Assembly: GCF_036370855.1 (NCBI RefSeq)
Contig: NC_088102.1
Span: 69,077,601 to 69,141,600, forward strand
Reading direction: 5' to 3'
From: Dromaius novaehollandiae
Lineage: Eukaryota; Chordata; Aves; Casuariiformes; Dromaiidae
Length of the DNA: 64,000 nucleotides
Below, one piece after another: positions 21,622 to 32,764 of the stretch. The notes beneath the pieces were generated by a model. The model saw only the letters and a list, made by a program, of their open reading frames with translations, did not search any database and was not told where the DNA came from. Within the stretch, counting starts at the first letter, position 1. Each line of letters begins with the position of its first letter. The translations under genes and the position numbers were made by a program.

Positions 21622-22680
21622 GTGACAGTCCCAGTGCTCCCTGATGGTGATACAACACCTTTCTATCTCCTGCTAACAGGTTATCCCGTCGGCATTTGTG
21701 AAGCACCGCTGGTGTGCTGCATCCTGCTGTCCCCAACAAACGTGATCGACTTGCAGGACCATCCCGCACCACGTATAAATACACGGATCTGGCTAGCTCA
21801 GCGTTCGGCTAAGTTATCTGCCTTTTGTATTGCGGGTGGACGGTCTCTTGATAAGGTGCTAACCACATGTTACATAGGAATACCAACCCCCCTTCATATA
21901 TTACAAAATTATATATTCTTGAGAAATTTTGACATCCAACTCGCCCCCTTGAATTTATATGATCTGGGAACAGCCTCTACTAAATTAACACTTTGGACAT
22001 ATTCATTTCGGATTGCCAACGTGTCCAAAGCAGATTTATGTTTTCGCTTTGTCAATGCTACCGTACCAAAGTATGACATGACCAACACGCAATTGAAATG
22101 TAATAGTAGTATGAATATAATCTCTGCCTCAGCACATCTCATGTTGCCTTTAGGGTGGTTCCTCTTATGCAGCACCACTGCTTATACCTATGTGCCAGCC
22201 GATACCACCGGTGGCCCTTGTGCCATAGGCTGTGTTACACTAAATATCCTCCCTTTTACGACAAAACAAAAGAGAAAACCATGGCATGTTTTGGATGCTG
22301 CATGTGACCCCCACGTGACTCTGTTTTCCCATAGAGAGGCTCTAGGACTGTTACTGAGCCTAGTTGGTATCCCGGGGGTGGTAACTCATAATCATAAGCA
22401 ATTAGAACATGTCACTTGTGCTTTAGCCCAAGGACTAAACTGGACATCTAAAGCCATCACCTCTTTAAAGAAGGAGTTAAGCGCAGTACGACAAGGCACT
22501 GTGCAAAACCTTCTGCTCCGACATAACCATGGATGCCAGGATTTGGCTGGCATGTGTTGCTTCAAAGACAAATCTATTCAAACTGACCTCAATCATCTGC
22601 AAGATATTATCCAACACATCCACCAAAACAATGGCAAAGCATGGCTAGCCAACTGCTTCGGCTCTCTAACCAGGTGGTGA
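21622..22680 (+). pseudogene. Retroviral env remnant, long open frame
   Basis: A 352-codon open frame covers part of the surface subunit and most of the transmembrane subunit ectodomain. A CX6CC cysteine motif is present at 22,534-22,560. A heptad-like helix precedes it and the frame stops at 22,678-22,680, before any membrane anchor. Hydrophobic codons are present just downstream (about 22,700-22,760) but are separated by the stop or out of frame. Surface-subunit sequence to the left (about 21,110-21,600) is in other frames. Low stop density over 1 kb is unusual for so old a copy but no function is claimed. Confidence 0.85.
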
Positions 22681-22885
22681 GGCCACCTAAGCCAAGGAGG
22701 GCTTCTGTTTCTTTTCGGCCTTGTTTTATGTTATGTTATCATTGCTCTGTAAAATCCCTTGTCCACATCCATCACACCCTCATAAAGATCGGGACAGCCT
22801 GTGCCTAGTACCCCATCGTGGGGGTGGAACGTATGGAGTAACGCGGAAGGACGTCAAGGAGACAGGCGATGGGGACTAGCCAGAC

Positions 22886-23230
22886 TGTCTCGGGGGGAAA
22901 AGAAACAGCATAAACTGTCCTGCATCTTCTCTATTGCAACCCCTAGCTTGGCATGCTTTAGCGGCTATAATATCACACAACCCTTTCACGATCATAACAT
23001 GATTCCGCTTATTGCGCATGAGCCTGCTGCATAGAGACCTATCAGTTCCCCCTCCCCGGGTTCCTCGCCATGGACTGACGCTCAGCGGTGCCAGAGACTC
23101 CCCCGTCGTCTTATTGCCTCCATGGGGATAACCCTGGGGAACCCTGCAGAGACACAGAGGTAATAAACGCCTTCTCACCATCCTTGTGTGCGTTGTGCGT
23201 GTCCCGTCTCTCACTGGTCTCCCACCCGCA
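22886..23230 (+). repeat. 3' LTR
   Basis: It ends CCCACCCGCA like the 5' LTR and contains an AATAAA signal at 23,162-23,167. The left boundary is a guess at a TGT start; shared sequence with the 5' LTR begins only at about 23,056. A TATA-like TATAATA lies near 22,973. The base after the LTR creates a CCCGCAG, which could act as a splice acceptor. Confidence 0.75.
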
Positions 23231-23231
23231 G

Positions 23232-23460
23232 CAGCACCTAGCCCGGCAGAGAGGCAGTCAGGGCAGAGCAGCCCGCAGCGGAGGCGTCAGACAGGCGGCA
23301 GGGAGACGGCCCGAGGGATGGGGTTCCTCTCCCGCGCTGGGCGGGAAGCGCTACAGGGAATCCAGCAGACCCGCCAGGAGCCGCGGAGCAGCACGCTCCA
23401 GAGAGGCGTAACTGCCGGCAGAAAACTCTTCCCTCTGGCACTGATCTATTGACATGAGTG
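23232..23460 (+). other. Possible LMNTD2 terminal exon region
   Basis: GC-rich sequence right of the 3' LTR with several AG acceptor candidates. The acceptor at 23,231 would add only a few codons before TAG. One at about 23,250 or 23,258 would give open frames of about 50-70 codons. All three frames are fairly open because of composition, so the reading frame cannot be chosen by eye. The true last exon could also lie elsewhere. Confidence 0.3.
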
Positions 23461-24797
23461 TGTGTGGGGGGGGGTAGCTCTCTCCCCTCTCTCCTGCTTA
23501 CACGCTAAATACCAATTTGGCAGCCAGCAGCAAACCCTGTTAACTCAGAGAGATGCTCAAAGGCATCAGCAGTTCCTGGCCTGTTGCAAGGACGGCGAGG
23601 CAGACTCTGCCTATTTACATCCCAAACTGGCCACATCCACCTGGAAGCGAGGACTTGGCCAAGCTAAATATTCATACTCCGCAAAGGCAGCGATGGGAAT
23701 AAGCTCCTTCATTAAATGACTTTTTCCACATTCAAGGGACCAATGGAGGATTTCAACAGAGGAAACAGCAGCAAGAAAACCCTCTGCAAAACTCCCCATC
23801 TATTTCCCTTCTGGGCCCAAAGAACCTCATTCACATGCAGCCCATCATGCCTGACATTTTCTAACGAGCCTGTTAAAGCCCTGGCTAGCTTTCACTTTTT
23901 ATGGATTGTAAAGGTGGAAGGTGAATGAGCAGAGGCTAAACCAGAGCAAGACTTTCCTCTGTGGCTCTGTTACAGCTCAGGTGCAGATAGGATTTGCAAC
24001 AACCCTACTTATTTTGCTGATCCTGGAAAGCATAAGACACCAGCGTGGCAGGTCCGGGAAACCTCGGGGTGCATCTGCTATCGCCAGGGATGAGCCGACA
24101 GCTCTCTTCCCCGGGAGGTCAGGCTGCCATCGCAAGCTTGCTGTCTTTAACAAGCCTCCCTGCTGCTCCACACTCGGCAGCGCAGGCGGGTCCGGTTACA
24201 CGTTTAACTGCAGGGCACGCACCCCTGCTCGTATCGCTTGGTAGGTCAGACCCCTAAGGAATGAAGCAATGAAAGGGGCATGCAAAAATCACATCTCTTG
24301 ACGCAGAGCTGTCCATCGCTGCCTGGCACTCTCTGCTGCCTGCTGAGCTTTCGCGTACCGAGAGCCGCATGAAGATGTGTGCAGGGAGGGAAGCGGTAAC
24401 TCCTACCTGCGCTGCTGCCGAGCTCCGCGCCCCTCGCTTCACCGTCCTCCTTCCCCGTATCCCCGAGACGGGGATACCAATCCCTGCCCTGCTCGCTAAC
24501 ACAGCCAGACATCCACCTCCGGAAAGCAACCTGCAGCAGCTAAGCATTGGTATTTATTTCAGAGGAGGAGCATCGTCCCTTTCTCTCCTGTTGCTGTGCT
24601 CTGGGCACGCAGCCAGCAGGGCAGCTTGATACCCAGCACCGCTCCCACGTAAGCCCAACATCCCAGGGGCGCCCTGACCTCCCTGCCTCTAGGGTCCATC
24701 TGAAAATGCACTAAGAGGAGAGTTGCTTACAGCTTTTACTTACTGCACATAATCCAGAGGTTAAAATGAGAACTGTAGGACAGGAATACTACCCTTG

Positions 24798-24979
24798 AAA
24801 GCACTCGGAGGCCCCTGTCCAGGGAAAAAAAGGCGCTCGGAGGGCCCTGAAGCAGAAAATAAGGCACTCAGAGGCACTGCATGGGAAAAAAAGGTGCTCG
24901 GAGGCCCCTGCACAGGAAAAAAGGGGCTCCGTGGCCCTTGCACAGGATAAAAAGGACCCGGAGGCCCCTGCACGGGAAG
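24798..24979. repeat. Minisatellite, about five 36-bp units
   Basis: Imperfect copies of a unit built from CTCGGAGGCCCCTGCA, an AGGGAAAAAAAGG-type spacer and the next CTCGG. Copies differ by several substitutions and 1-2 bp indels. In one - strand frame it reads as a repeated Gly-Pro-Pro/Phe-Phe-Pro peptide, probably by chance. Confidence 0.85.
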
Positions 24980-27900
24980 CGTTTCCAGTGCATCGCAGGG
25001 CCCCCAGCTGCTGGAGGCCCTGCTTTCTGCTGCAGGACCGTCCCACTAGAGAAAACGTTTTGCATTTGCTATAACATGCAGTGCTCACGCTGACCCGTTC
25101 ATTCCTCACGCCTCCAAGTCACCTCCAGATACTGCAGTGCTTGCAGCAGCACGGCCTGGACAGCCGAGCACTCACTCAGTGCAAACACGGCTTCGGGCAC
25201 CTGTCCTACCCACCGCCCGTGGCTGTTCTGAAGCACCCCTGAGGGTCACCACCGGGGTATCTGACGGGACGTTAAAGCAGCAAACTCTGAGCAAGAGCGC
25301 TTCTGACGAGGCCCTCAGCACCTCTTATCTCCCACATAGGAAAGCAGAGCTGGGGCAGGGGGTTGCTGCTTCAATTCTGAATTTCAGGGACAGAAGAGAA
25401 GCCTGGACAGGCTACAGTCTGTATTGGGGCCTCTTTGCTAGTGGTGACAAGAAGCAGACAGAGGACTGCGCAGAAGACACCCAAACATATTGTTCAAACT
25501 TCTTTTCCTTTCTCCCTGTTAAGCAGCTCATAGTAATTTACCAGTTCAAGGACAAAAATTCCTTCTTTCTGATCATTCCTCCACACCCTCTCCCCCACCC
25601 CGAAGAAGCTCCTAAGACAGAGCCAATCTGTGCTGGCTGAGAAAAGAGCTCACAGACATTTCTGCGAGTAGTTTCCAAATCTGTACCCGGAACCTTGCAT
25701 CTGCAAATGCACACGTGCAGAGCAGTCTCGCTGCCCAATTTCGACACACAAAAACCCACTTATGCTTTTTCTGCCCCTCCGAAATCAAGTACGCAACTCG
25801 AGAAGGAATATTTCCCTCTGAATATTTGGAGAACAGTCCTAACCATCACCCACTGATCCTACCCTTGCTACAGAGAAGGGCCTGCTTGTCACCAGCGCTG
25901 AGCGCCAGCGAGGGCTGCAGATTTCAAGCCGGCAGGGAGAGTGCAGAACACTTCCGAAAATTATGTTGCCACTTTCTTCTTTCTTTCATAAGGTCAGATT
26001 TTTTTTGCTGATGGCCAAGTGACACTGGCAAAGAGTCAAGTTTAGAAGCCAGTTTAAGGACACAGGCACTATTGTCAGGCAACATCTGACTGGAAATCCA
26101 TAGCATTGCACAGAATCACACGTCACGTCGTTTTTAAAGCTTTTGATGGCTGGTTTCCGCAAGTGCCCACTGAGACTGTGCAGAGTGGCTTCCACCTCCA
26201 AACTGTTTTGTAGGAGAAACTGCTACAAGTACACCAAGACAAGCTGAAGTTTTGGGGCTTACTCTGTTATTCTGCTTGTTTCCTTTAAGCTAACGAGCAG
26301 AAAGATGACATCAAACAATTCATTAGCTCATAATGCAATTGTTGTTTTATCAACTGATTTAAAAATATATATATAACACAGTAATTTAAATTAGAAAAAA
26401 ATGTGATGATGCTTGGCTTCAGACTGCACCAATAAAATTGTAAGGCCTAGTCATTTGGATCAGTAGCTCATAGTTTGCAGTCACTAAAACAGCTGTTTTG
26501 AATCTCACCCAACCATAAAACAAATACCCCACTAAAAAACAGGAGATGTTTCCTTACACCCCTGCCTTATCTTAGCTGCTGTATCATTTAAAATAATTTA
26601 GTCAGAATTTGTAAAGTCTATTTGATCTAAAAAGACCAGAAGCAGAAAATTTACTCTAGAGGTACATGCAAAGGAGGCTCTGACACAACACAACTTGTTT
26701 ACAGAGGTCACCTCTACTTAGGAAATTCTGATATGCAATGTCTGTCCATAGGCAATGAGAGAAGTCCTTCCAGGCAGCTACAGAGCAGATAAACCCATTA
26801 ATGCCGTAATGAGTCACTTCTTCAGCATTCCCCCCCATAGCGATGTAGTCAGGAAGAAGCCTGGATGATCGTGAACAGGATGAGCTCCCACGGGGCCATG
26901 GGCCTTTGCTCTGAAACCACTCCGGCTTCCTGCAGGCTGGATTCTTCCTCTCCTGGAGACGTGGGCAACGCACCTCTGCCTTGCAACATGCTCAGGTCAT
27001 CGCTTCCCCTTGAACTCTCGCCTCTGTCCCTTGCACGTTAGATGTTTAGGACTGCAGCAGATAGCACCAGCACCATTTCTAGACCAGGCTACTGACTGCC
27101 CCATATCCCTCACCTTCTCTGGCCCACTTTGGGAAATGCAGACTAAGTCCTGTCTGGTTTAGCATCATTGCCTTACTCACAGTGATGCTGCCCTTACTCA
27201 CAGAGCAGGGCATGATGTGAAAAAGTGGAAATATGCTAAGACTTGTTCTGTTTTAGTACACGAAAGCTGCAAAAATAACTGTATTTTCTATAATAAGACG
27301 TTGATTAGCTGTTATGTTGATCAGCAGGTGCTCTTTAAAGAAAGCACTTCTGACCAGCTGTAGCCTTAATTGAGGCAAATCATGCCATTTGTTTAAAGTG
27401 CTCCGCTTGCACAGCCCTGTGTTTAGCTTGCAGATGAAGCTGAAAGATAGCATCAATCCTTCGTGTAAGGGATGCATCCAGTGACTGAAGACCGTGCTGT
27501 GTGCGTGGCTCCAACACACAGAGCCACGTGGGCTGTCTTCTAGGACCGGGGAGTCTTGTTCTGAGACGTTGTCGAGACACTGGGTCTGTCTGGCAACTTC
27601 TGCAGCGCAGCCCTGGCAGTCAGGGGCCAAGCTGCATCCGTCAGCCCAAACCTCTCTGTGTTTTTTGTGGATGAGCGTACAACTGGTTGGTGATGGCTGA
27701 TCATCCTGGGTGCACTCTTATCCGTGGTGGGCCTGGGGAAGAGAGAGAAACACTAAGGTGAAATTGCACTCTGAATCTGGATGTCTGCACTCTCCCCACT
27801 GGCTCTGTGGTCTCCCAGTCTGAAAACTGAACCAAAAGCTTGGGGGACTGGGAGCAGTACAAGGCACACCATCTTTCCACACAAGGCACACGCTCTGTGC

Positions 27901-27995
27901 TTATACTGCCCTGTAACAACTATGTTAACGTAAAAATCAAAGTGTCATATTATGACTCTTCAGTTCCAGTTCTTCAAAGCAGTAATGAAATGCCA

Positions 27996-28039
27996 GTCTT
28001 ACTGTGAAGGGGTCCAAGTCTTACAGTGAGGGGGTCCAG
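27996..28039. repeat. 22-bp tandem duplication
   Basis: GTCTTACTGTGAAGGGGTCC and GTCTTACAGTGAGGGGGTCC are adjacent, differing at two to three positions. Confidence 0.8.
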
Positions 28040-30491
28040 AAATAACCATATTTATGTGCATATGATACTTACCTAACACCTACATTATTTTCTAAAGGGC
28101 TCTATTTTCCAAAGTTTTTTCTAACATGAACTGATACAAGTTTCAAGGGAAAAAAATATAGTGGCATGGTAGGAACTGGTTCTGGTATTTGCCCAAGGAG
28201 AGTCTCCAACAGATACCACTACCAGAGCTCTGCAGTAGACATGATAATGGCCCTGCATGGGAAACACAGGAGTGGAGCAGAAAGGACACAGGGAGATTCT
28301 GGGCTGTTATTAAAGAAAATATAGTATTTCCAGCATTCAAGCTATGAGTAACATGAGCAAATGTTTCATTTAGCTTCAGAAGGACAAACATAAAGGCCAG
28401 CATGAATAAAAGGAGTTCTTTTTACAGAACAGGCAGGAGATTCCAGAGACAACACACACGTATACTTCTTCCTGCCGTGAAGTCCCTCCTGTTTTTACTA
28501 GCCATCATGTAGAGAGAGCTGCCAGCAGCGTGCGTACCTGACACTCGTTGATCCAACAGCTGCTGGTCCTGAAATAGGTCTCAGCCTGCCAGTGCTCCCA
28601 CCAGGCTGGTGCTGCCCTTGTGGTCGGGAAGGGAGAGCCTCACACACAGCGGGCGCGCTGTGCAGGCTCAGGAGAGTAAGTTCCTCGCTCAGGGGCTCAG
28701 CTGAAGTTTTTTGACCAGCCCTTGATTGGCAAAGCTGCATCCACTGCCTGTCCTCCTCTCGGCTGGGTATTTTTAGGCATCTTAGCCTGTGGTTCCTCAT
28801 TTTCCAGGGTCTTGCTGCAACACCCATTACAGAGGCAGGCGAAGGGCTTTTTGGAGGAGAAGGAATTAGACAACGATTTGGGTTGGAGAACACTGTCCAC
28901 TCCTGAGCGTGTGAAGAATCTGAAAAATGGGGAAGTAAAATGATTTACAGGCTCACCTCATTCCTAAACAACTGACTCAGTGAGCAACAGGTCTCAGAGA
29001 ACCCTGTGTGACGGAGCTGGGTGGGCAGGCGTGTCCCGCGGCCCCCAGCGATGCTGCCCTTGTTGGATTGCTTCCTCTGATAGCCGGGGGTTTTGTTTAC
29101 TTGGTGACCTCCCTGCCAGTGCTGCTGGCGATGTGACGGCCAAGTGTGCAAACGGCTCACGAGCGGTGCACAGCTTAAGAGGAACAGACTAAATCTCTTG
29201 ATCTCACCCACCCTCCCGTCCCAAGGCAGGATCAGCCACACCTGTATCATTCCTGACCCGTGTTTGCCCTGACCTGTTTTAAATGCCAGAGGACCCCATC
29301 CGCCTCCCTGAAGTTCAAGGTGCAAAACCACTCGCAGATCAGTGGAACTGCGTTTTTATCAGATACAGAGGTGTAGGAATAAGGTTTCAAGATTAGACTT
29401 AAAATTAAGGAAAGTGCCTGAATGTTAGGAAAATATTTCCCTACATACAGAAATAGCAGTCTACCTGCTCTTCCTCTGGCTGTTCAGATTTTAGTCCATG
29501 AAATCCTCAGGTGCAACATGTAAGAAGGATCTTGTTGCTGACTTATGAACACGACGTGCACAAACAAATCCTTAAAATCATTCTATATATAGCAGGGATC
29601 CAATTGCTCTTGTCTATTAAAAGAACTAACTGTATCTAAGTGCCTGATGTCCAGAGTTCATGGCAGGAACACAATCTAAAGAATGCTTTGGGAGTAGTTG
29701 TGCCACCAAAACACAGGGACAGAAAGTTCAGCTTTGTATCTCCTAATTGATTGAGATGTATTTTACTGCTTAGGAAACCATACAAATTTGCACTGAACAG
29801 TTTCCACCATACTACATGCTTTAAAAATGTCTCAGTTTGATGGAGTTTTTTGTTTGGTTGGTTGTTTTTAAGTAAAGACACTCTGAAAGACTAGTATGCC
29901 TGACTCAAGAGCCTGAAATAACACTTCAAGACTTCCAAAGCTTGCAGGTTATATAGACCTGATGCTGCAAACACTTTTAAATAGGAACGCTTTTGCTCAG
30001 ATAATTTGTTCTTTCCTGGTCAGAAGGATTATTTGCAGCAACAAGTTCTACCATCCGAATCAGAAAACCACACTGGGCAGGACACAATTCTAAAGTTCAG
30101 TGCTGAGGCACTTAAATACTTTTACAAATCTTGCACTCCAATACAGTCTCAAGTCACAGAGGTCAAGCACTTTCTTAACTGTCTTGCTGAATAAAATCTA
30201 TCAGTTGCTAAAGTTGCATCAGGTATTTGCTCCCTAAAACACGTACATACGTCTGTTAGTGACAGTGGACATCGGCAACTGTGTTTGTAATTATCTTGTA
30301 TAAATCTTGGTTATTATGGCCAGTCACTTGTGATTTAGGGATCTCTTCTTTCCCCTCCCCTTAGGTACCACTAGATTTCCAACCACTCAGTGGTCCTAAC
30401 AGATCTCAAAACCACATCCATGCGCATCTGTCCACTTTTACAATCCTGTGGACTACATCAAACACCTTGACATGTTTTTAGGCATTGTCTA

Positions 30492-30622
30492 TTAAATCTA
30501 AGGAGAGCATGAGGTCATAATAAATCATATTCAATCTAAAGAGATAATATTAAATATAAAAGATAAAACCTAAAAAAAGTTCATATTAAATCTAAAGAGA
30601 TCATGAAATCATAATCTAAGAC
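30492..30622. repeat. Diverged AT-rich direct repeats
   Basis: ATTAAATCTAAGGAGAGCAT with a following GAGGTCATAAT recurs about 95 bp later as ATTAAATCTAAAGAGATCAT with GAAATCATAAT; a partial third copy (CAATCTAAAGAGATAAT) lies between. Confidence 0.7.
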
Positions 30623-30744
30623 TTGTGTGGCCACTGGACAATAAGCCATTTCTTCAGACTTTTCCAAACAGATTCCATTCTTGTTAGGGAAATACTGTTT
30701 ATATGCAGAGACTTTTAAGAATCTAATATTTCATAAATACTGTT

Positions 30745-30750
30745 TTTATT
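30745..30750 (-). terminator. Candidate LRRC56 polyadenylation signal
   Basis: TTTATT on the + strand is AATAAA for a leftward transcript, about 730 bp past the proposed LRRC56 stop codon. It is the first canonical hexamer I noticed there; usage is unproven. Confidence 0.25.
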
Positions 30751-31477
30751 TTTAATAGATCCATTTTGTCCTTGAAACAAATCTAAAAACAAAACTCACA
30801 TGCTAATACTTACTGAGGCAAAAAAATGTAATTAACTATAGAAATAGATTAAAGCCATCCTTTTCTATACTCCTCTATTTGATAGGTATTTGGAATAATC
30901 ATTATTAAAGTTTATGAGATCCTTACATATAATATTCAACAAGTAACAAAGAGGGGGAATTCATGCAAGAACAATTCCAGAGAGCTCTTTGGCTTTGCTC
31001 CTGGGTAAAAGAGCACACTGTATTTTTAAACTATTTACTGAATGCACCCCTTTGGATGCGCGTCTTCCCAGAACTTCCAGTTATCCAACTGAACCATAAT
31101 CATTAACTCAGGCATTATTTGCATCAGTGCCAACCAGGGGTAAAACATTACTTGGTTGGAATGACAGTGTTTATACTCACCTGGCATTACCTAACTACAG
31201 AAGGCCAAAGAAAGAGGCATGTCTTTCCTCTAGACTGGATTCTGAACTGGTGTGAGATCAGCTTTGGTCCTCTTAATCCTATTGAACTATGCTGAAATAT
31301 ATCAGCTGGTGATTGACACAGGTGGCCCACCATGTCCCACCTAAAAACTGGCATGGATTATTTAAGGTCTGGCTCTGCTATAACTGCTCTACAGCACAGG
31401 AACCAAATCTCGTAGAACATCACAGTTACTAAAACATCTGTCTGAGAACGGTTAGTAACATTTGTCACTACGTGATG

Positions 31478-31694
31478 TCAACCCTTCCTCAGAGGACTGG
31501 TACCTGAGGATGACTGGGAGAGACAGGAATGGAAAGAATCAAGTGAAATCCTTTCAGTGAGGTCCTCATCATAGGTCTCCCTCAACTCATCTTCACAGTT
31601 GTCAGTCAGGCTGCAGTCTTCATCCTCTTCCTCATCACTAAGAGTTACCTTCAGTACTTGGGGGGACTTTTCTTGCTGAACCATTTGCAGGCAC
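31478..31694 (-). CDS. LRRC56: LRRC56 proposed last exon, acidic tail
   Basis: Acceptor TATGTTGTTCAG, phase 2 in, 71 codons to TGA. It encodes VLKVTLSDEEEDEDCSL, a second acidic cluster and a Ser-rich end (SCLSQSSSGTSPLRKG). Codon use and the acid-then-Ser design look coding, and the phase fits both the exon at 32,224 and, by skipping, the one at 32,644. The human tail is not acidic, so homology support is weak. It could belong to an LRRC56 isoform. Confidence 0.6.
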
Positions 31695-32223
31695 CTGAAC
31701 AACATAAAGTGTTAACCTTTAGTTAGCCTTTAAGTTGTGAATATGCAGCAAGTCAAGTGCAGCTTGGTGTGACCACACAGAGGCAAGTACCAGGACAGTG
31801 GATTTAGTCACACCCAGTGATTATCCACTTACCTGGAGATATGAAAGATCATTATAAATGGATCATGCATCTAAGCTGCCTATGTCTGATTGTCTGAAAG
31901 TATCCTTAAGTCAACCAGTGAAATGGGACAGATACTATGCAGTGAAACAAGTTCAGAGAAATAAAGCCATTTTCACTTCCAAAAAACTATCATCTGTCTA
32001 TGAGGCGGGGGAATCTCAACACGGTGCTTTTTCCTTTCAGCCTTTGGACTATTACACAGACAGCAGACATGCAAAACAGAAGACAACTCTGCCCATAAAG
32101 CGGCCTGATCCAAAGACAGCAGCAGTCTACTGGTAGACTTTGGAGGAGATTGCGTGAGGCCAGGTGTGAGAGTCATCCCATCCATAAAGTCAGGCAAGCT
32201 GAGCAGGAATAACCAAAAATGAC
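31695..32223 (-). other. LRRC56 intron, or 3' extension of the preceding exon
   Basis: A - strand frame stays open from about 32,311 to 31,973 in a different frame from the proposed exon at 32,224-32,323, and includes a Pro/Ser stretch (TPGLTQSPPKSTSRLLL). If the donor at 32,224 is not used, the exon's own frame stops at about 32,185. Confidence 0.4.
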
Positions 32224-32323
32224 CTAATTCTACTTCCCTCTGAAATCTGTAGCAAAGTTTTGATTTGGTTAGGCCAATGTGATGCTTCTGAAAATCCTCC
32301 TCCACTTTCACCTCTTTTTCTGC
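32224..32323 (-). CDS. LRRC56: LRRC56 candidate C-terminal exon
   Basis: The acceptor is TTACCTTTAG. The donor GAATTAG|GTCATT is weak. Phase 1 in, phase 2 out, 32 codons (GGGFSEASHWPNQIKTLLQ). The human tail has a W-x-x-x-L-Q-x-x-G-R-R-L-R stretch at a comparable place, giving a loose match. The phases fit exons on both sides, which is the main support. Confidence 0.45.
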
Positions 32324-32453
32324 CTAAAGGTAAGCCCTGCTAGAACCAAGAATGTCATTTCCTTGTACTCTCTGAGCAGGTACGCTGCCTAAGCTACTCT
32401 TTAGCCTGCTCTACAGAGAGGACAGAATTTCTGTTTCTTTTTCCTTTGCCCAC

Positions 32454-32503
32454 CCCACAGATATTCCAGCGGGAAGAACTGCTCATAGGGCGGCTGGCTC
32501 GGT
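32454..32503 (-). CDS. LRRC56: LRRC56 C-terminal exon
   Basis: A very strong acceptor (TTCCTCCCCTCTGTCTCCGCAG) and the donor CTGTGGG|GTGGGC. Phase 2 in, phase 1 out. The 16 whole codons read PSQPPYEQFFPLEYLW. With the preceding exon's ELRVRREKHKR end this resembles the human L-R-x-W-R-E-H...RPLPY segment. If the donor is ignored, the frame runs on 17 codons to TAA. Confidence 0.65.
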
Positions 32504-32643
32504 CTGCGGAGACAGAGGGGAGGAAGATGAACGGCTATCCCACGAAACTGCCACCAGGTGGCCAAAGAGTTTATTTTTCATTAAGGCAGAAAATGAAACC
32601 CTGTTTTATTTCACGACAGTCTACAGTTCTCTCACACTCTCAC

Positions 32644-32764
32644 CGTTTATGCTTTTCTCTCCGTACTCTCAGTTCAGTGAAGACATCTTCCTGGCTCAGA
32701 TCATCTTCTTCTTCGGAGACATGAGGATATTCCCCCCTCAGACTGCATAGTTTCAAAGGGCTCA
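32644..32764 (-). CDS. LRRC56: LRRC56 C-terminal exon
   Basis: A 121-nt exon with acceptor GTAGCCACCTGCAG and donor AAACG|GTGAGA, phase 1 in and phase 2 out. It encodes an acidic patch followed by a basic helix (SEEEDDLSQEDVFTELRVRR). An alternative internal acceptor at 32,742 (TATGCAG) would be phase 2 in and fits the candidate exon at 33,770. Homology to the human Leu-Arg-x-Trp-Arg-Glu stretch is modest. Confidence 0.7.

Larger units (their letters stand above)
19491..23230 (+). mobile_element. Degraded endogenous retrovirus with paired LTRs
   Basis: This is an old proviral copy of about 3.7 kb in the same orientation as LMNTD2. It contains, in order, a partial 5' LTR, a primer binding site, gag-like remnants, integrase-like sequence, an env frame and a fuller 3' LTR. 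Reverse transcriptase and most of gag are missing, so there is a large internal deletion. LTR-to-LTR divergence is high (roughly one base in five by eye over the shared part), and the internal genes carry stops and frameshifts, so the copy is old and inactive. The env type (CX6CC in the transmembrane subunit) is the kind found in gamma- and related retroviruses. Exact family is not assigned. Confidence 0.9.
23461..31477. other. Intergenic region between convergent LMNTD2 and LRRC56
   Basis: About 8 kb with no supported gene. It contains a minisatellite (24.8 kb), a 22-bp duplication (28.0 kb) and a diverged AT-rich duplication (30.5 kb). Open frames up to about 167 codons occur but none resembles a known protein. 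The right end (about 30.7-31.5 kb) should contain the LRRC56 3' UTR. Confidence 0.55.

Noticed and set aside
27253..27630. A 125-codon - strand open frame in the intergenic region
   Set aside because: No known domain, no promoter or splice context, and the neighbouring frames are equally open; not enough to call a gene.
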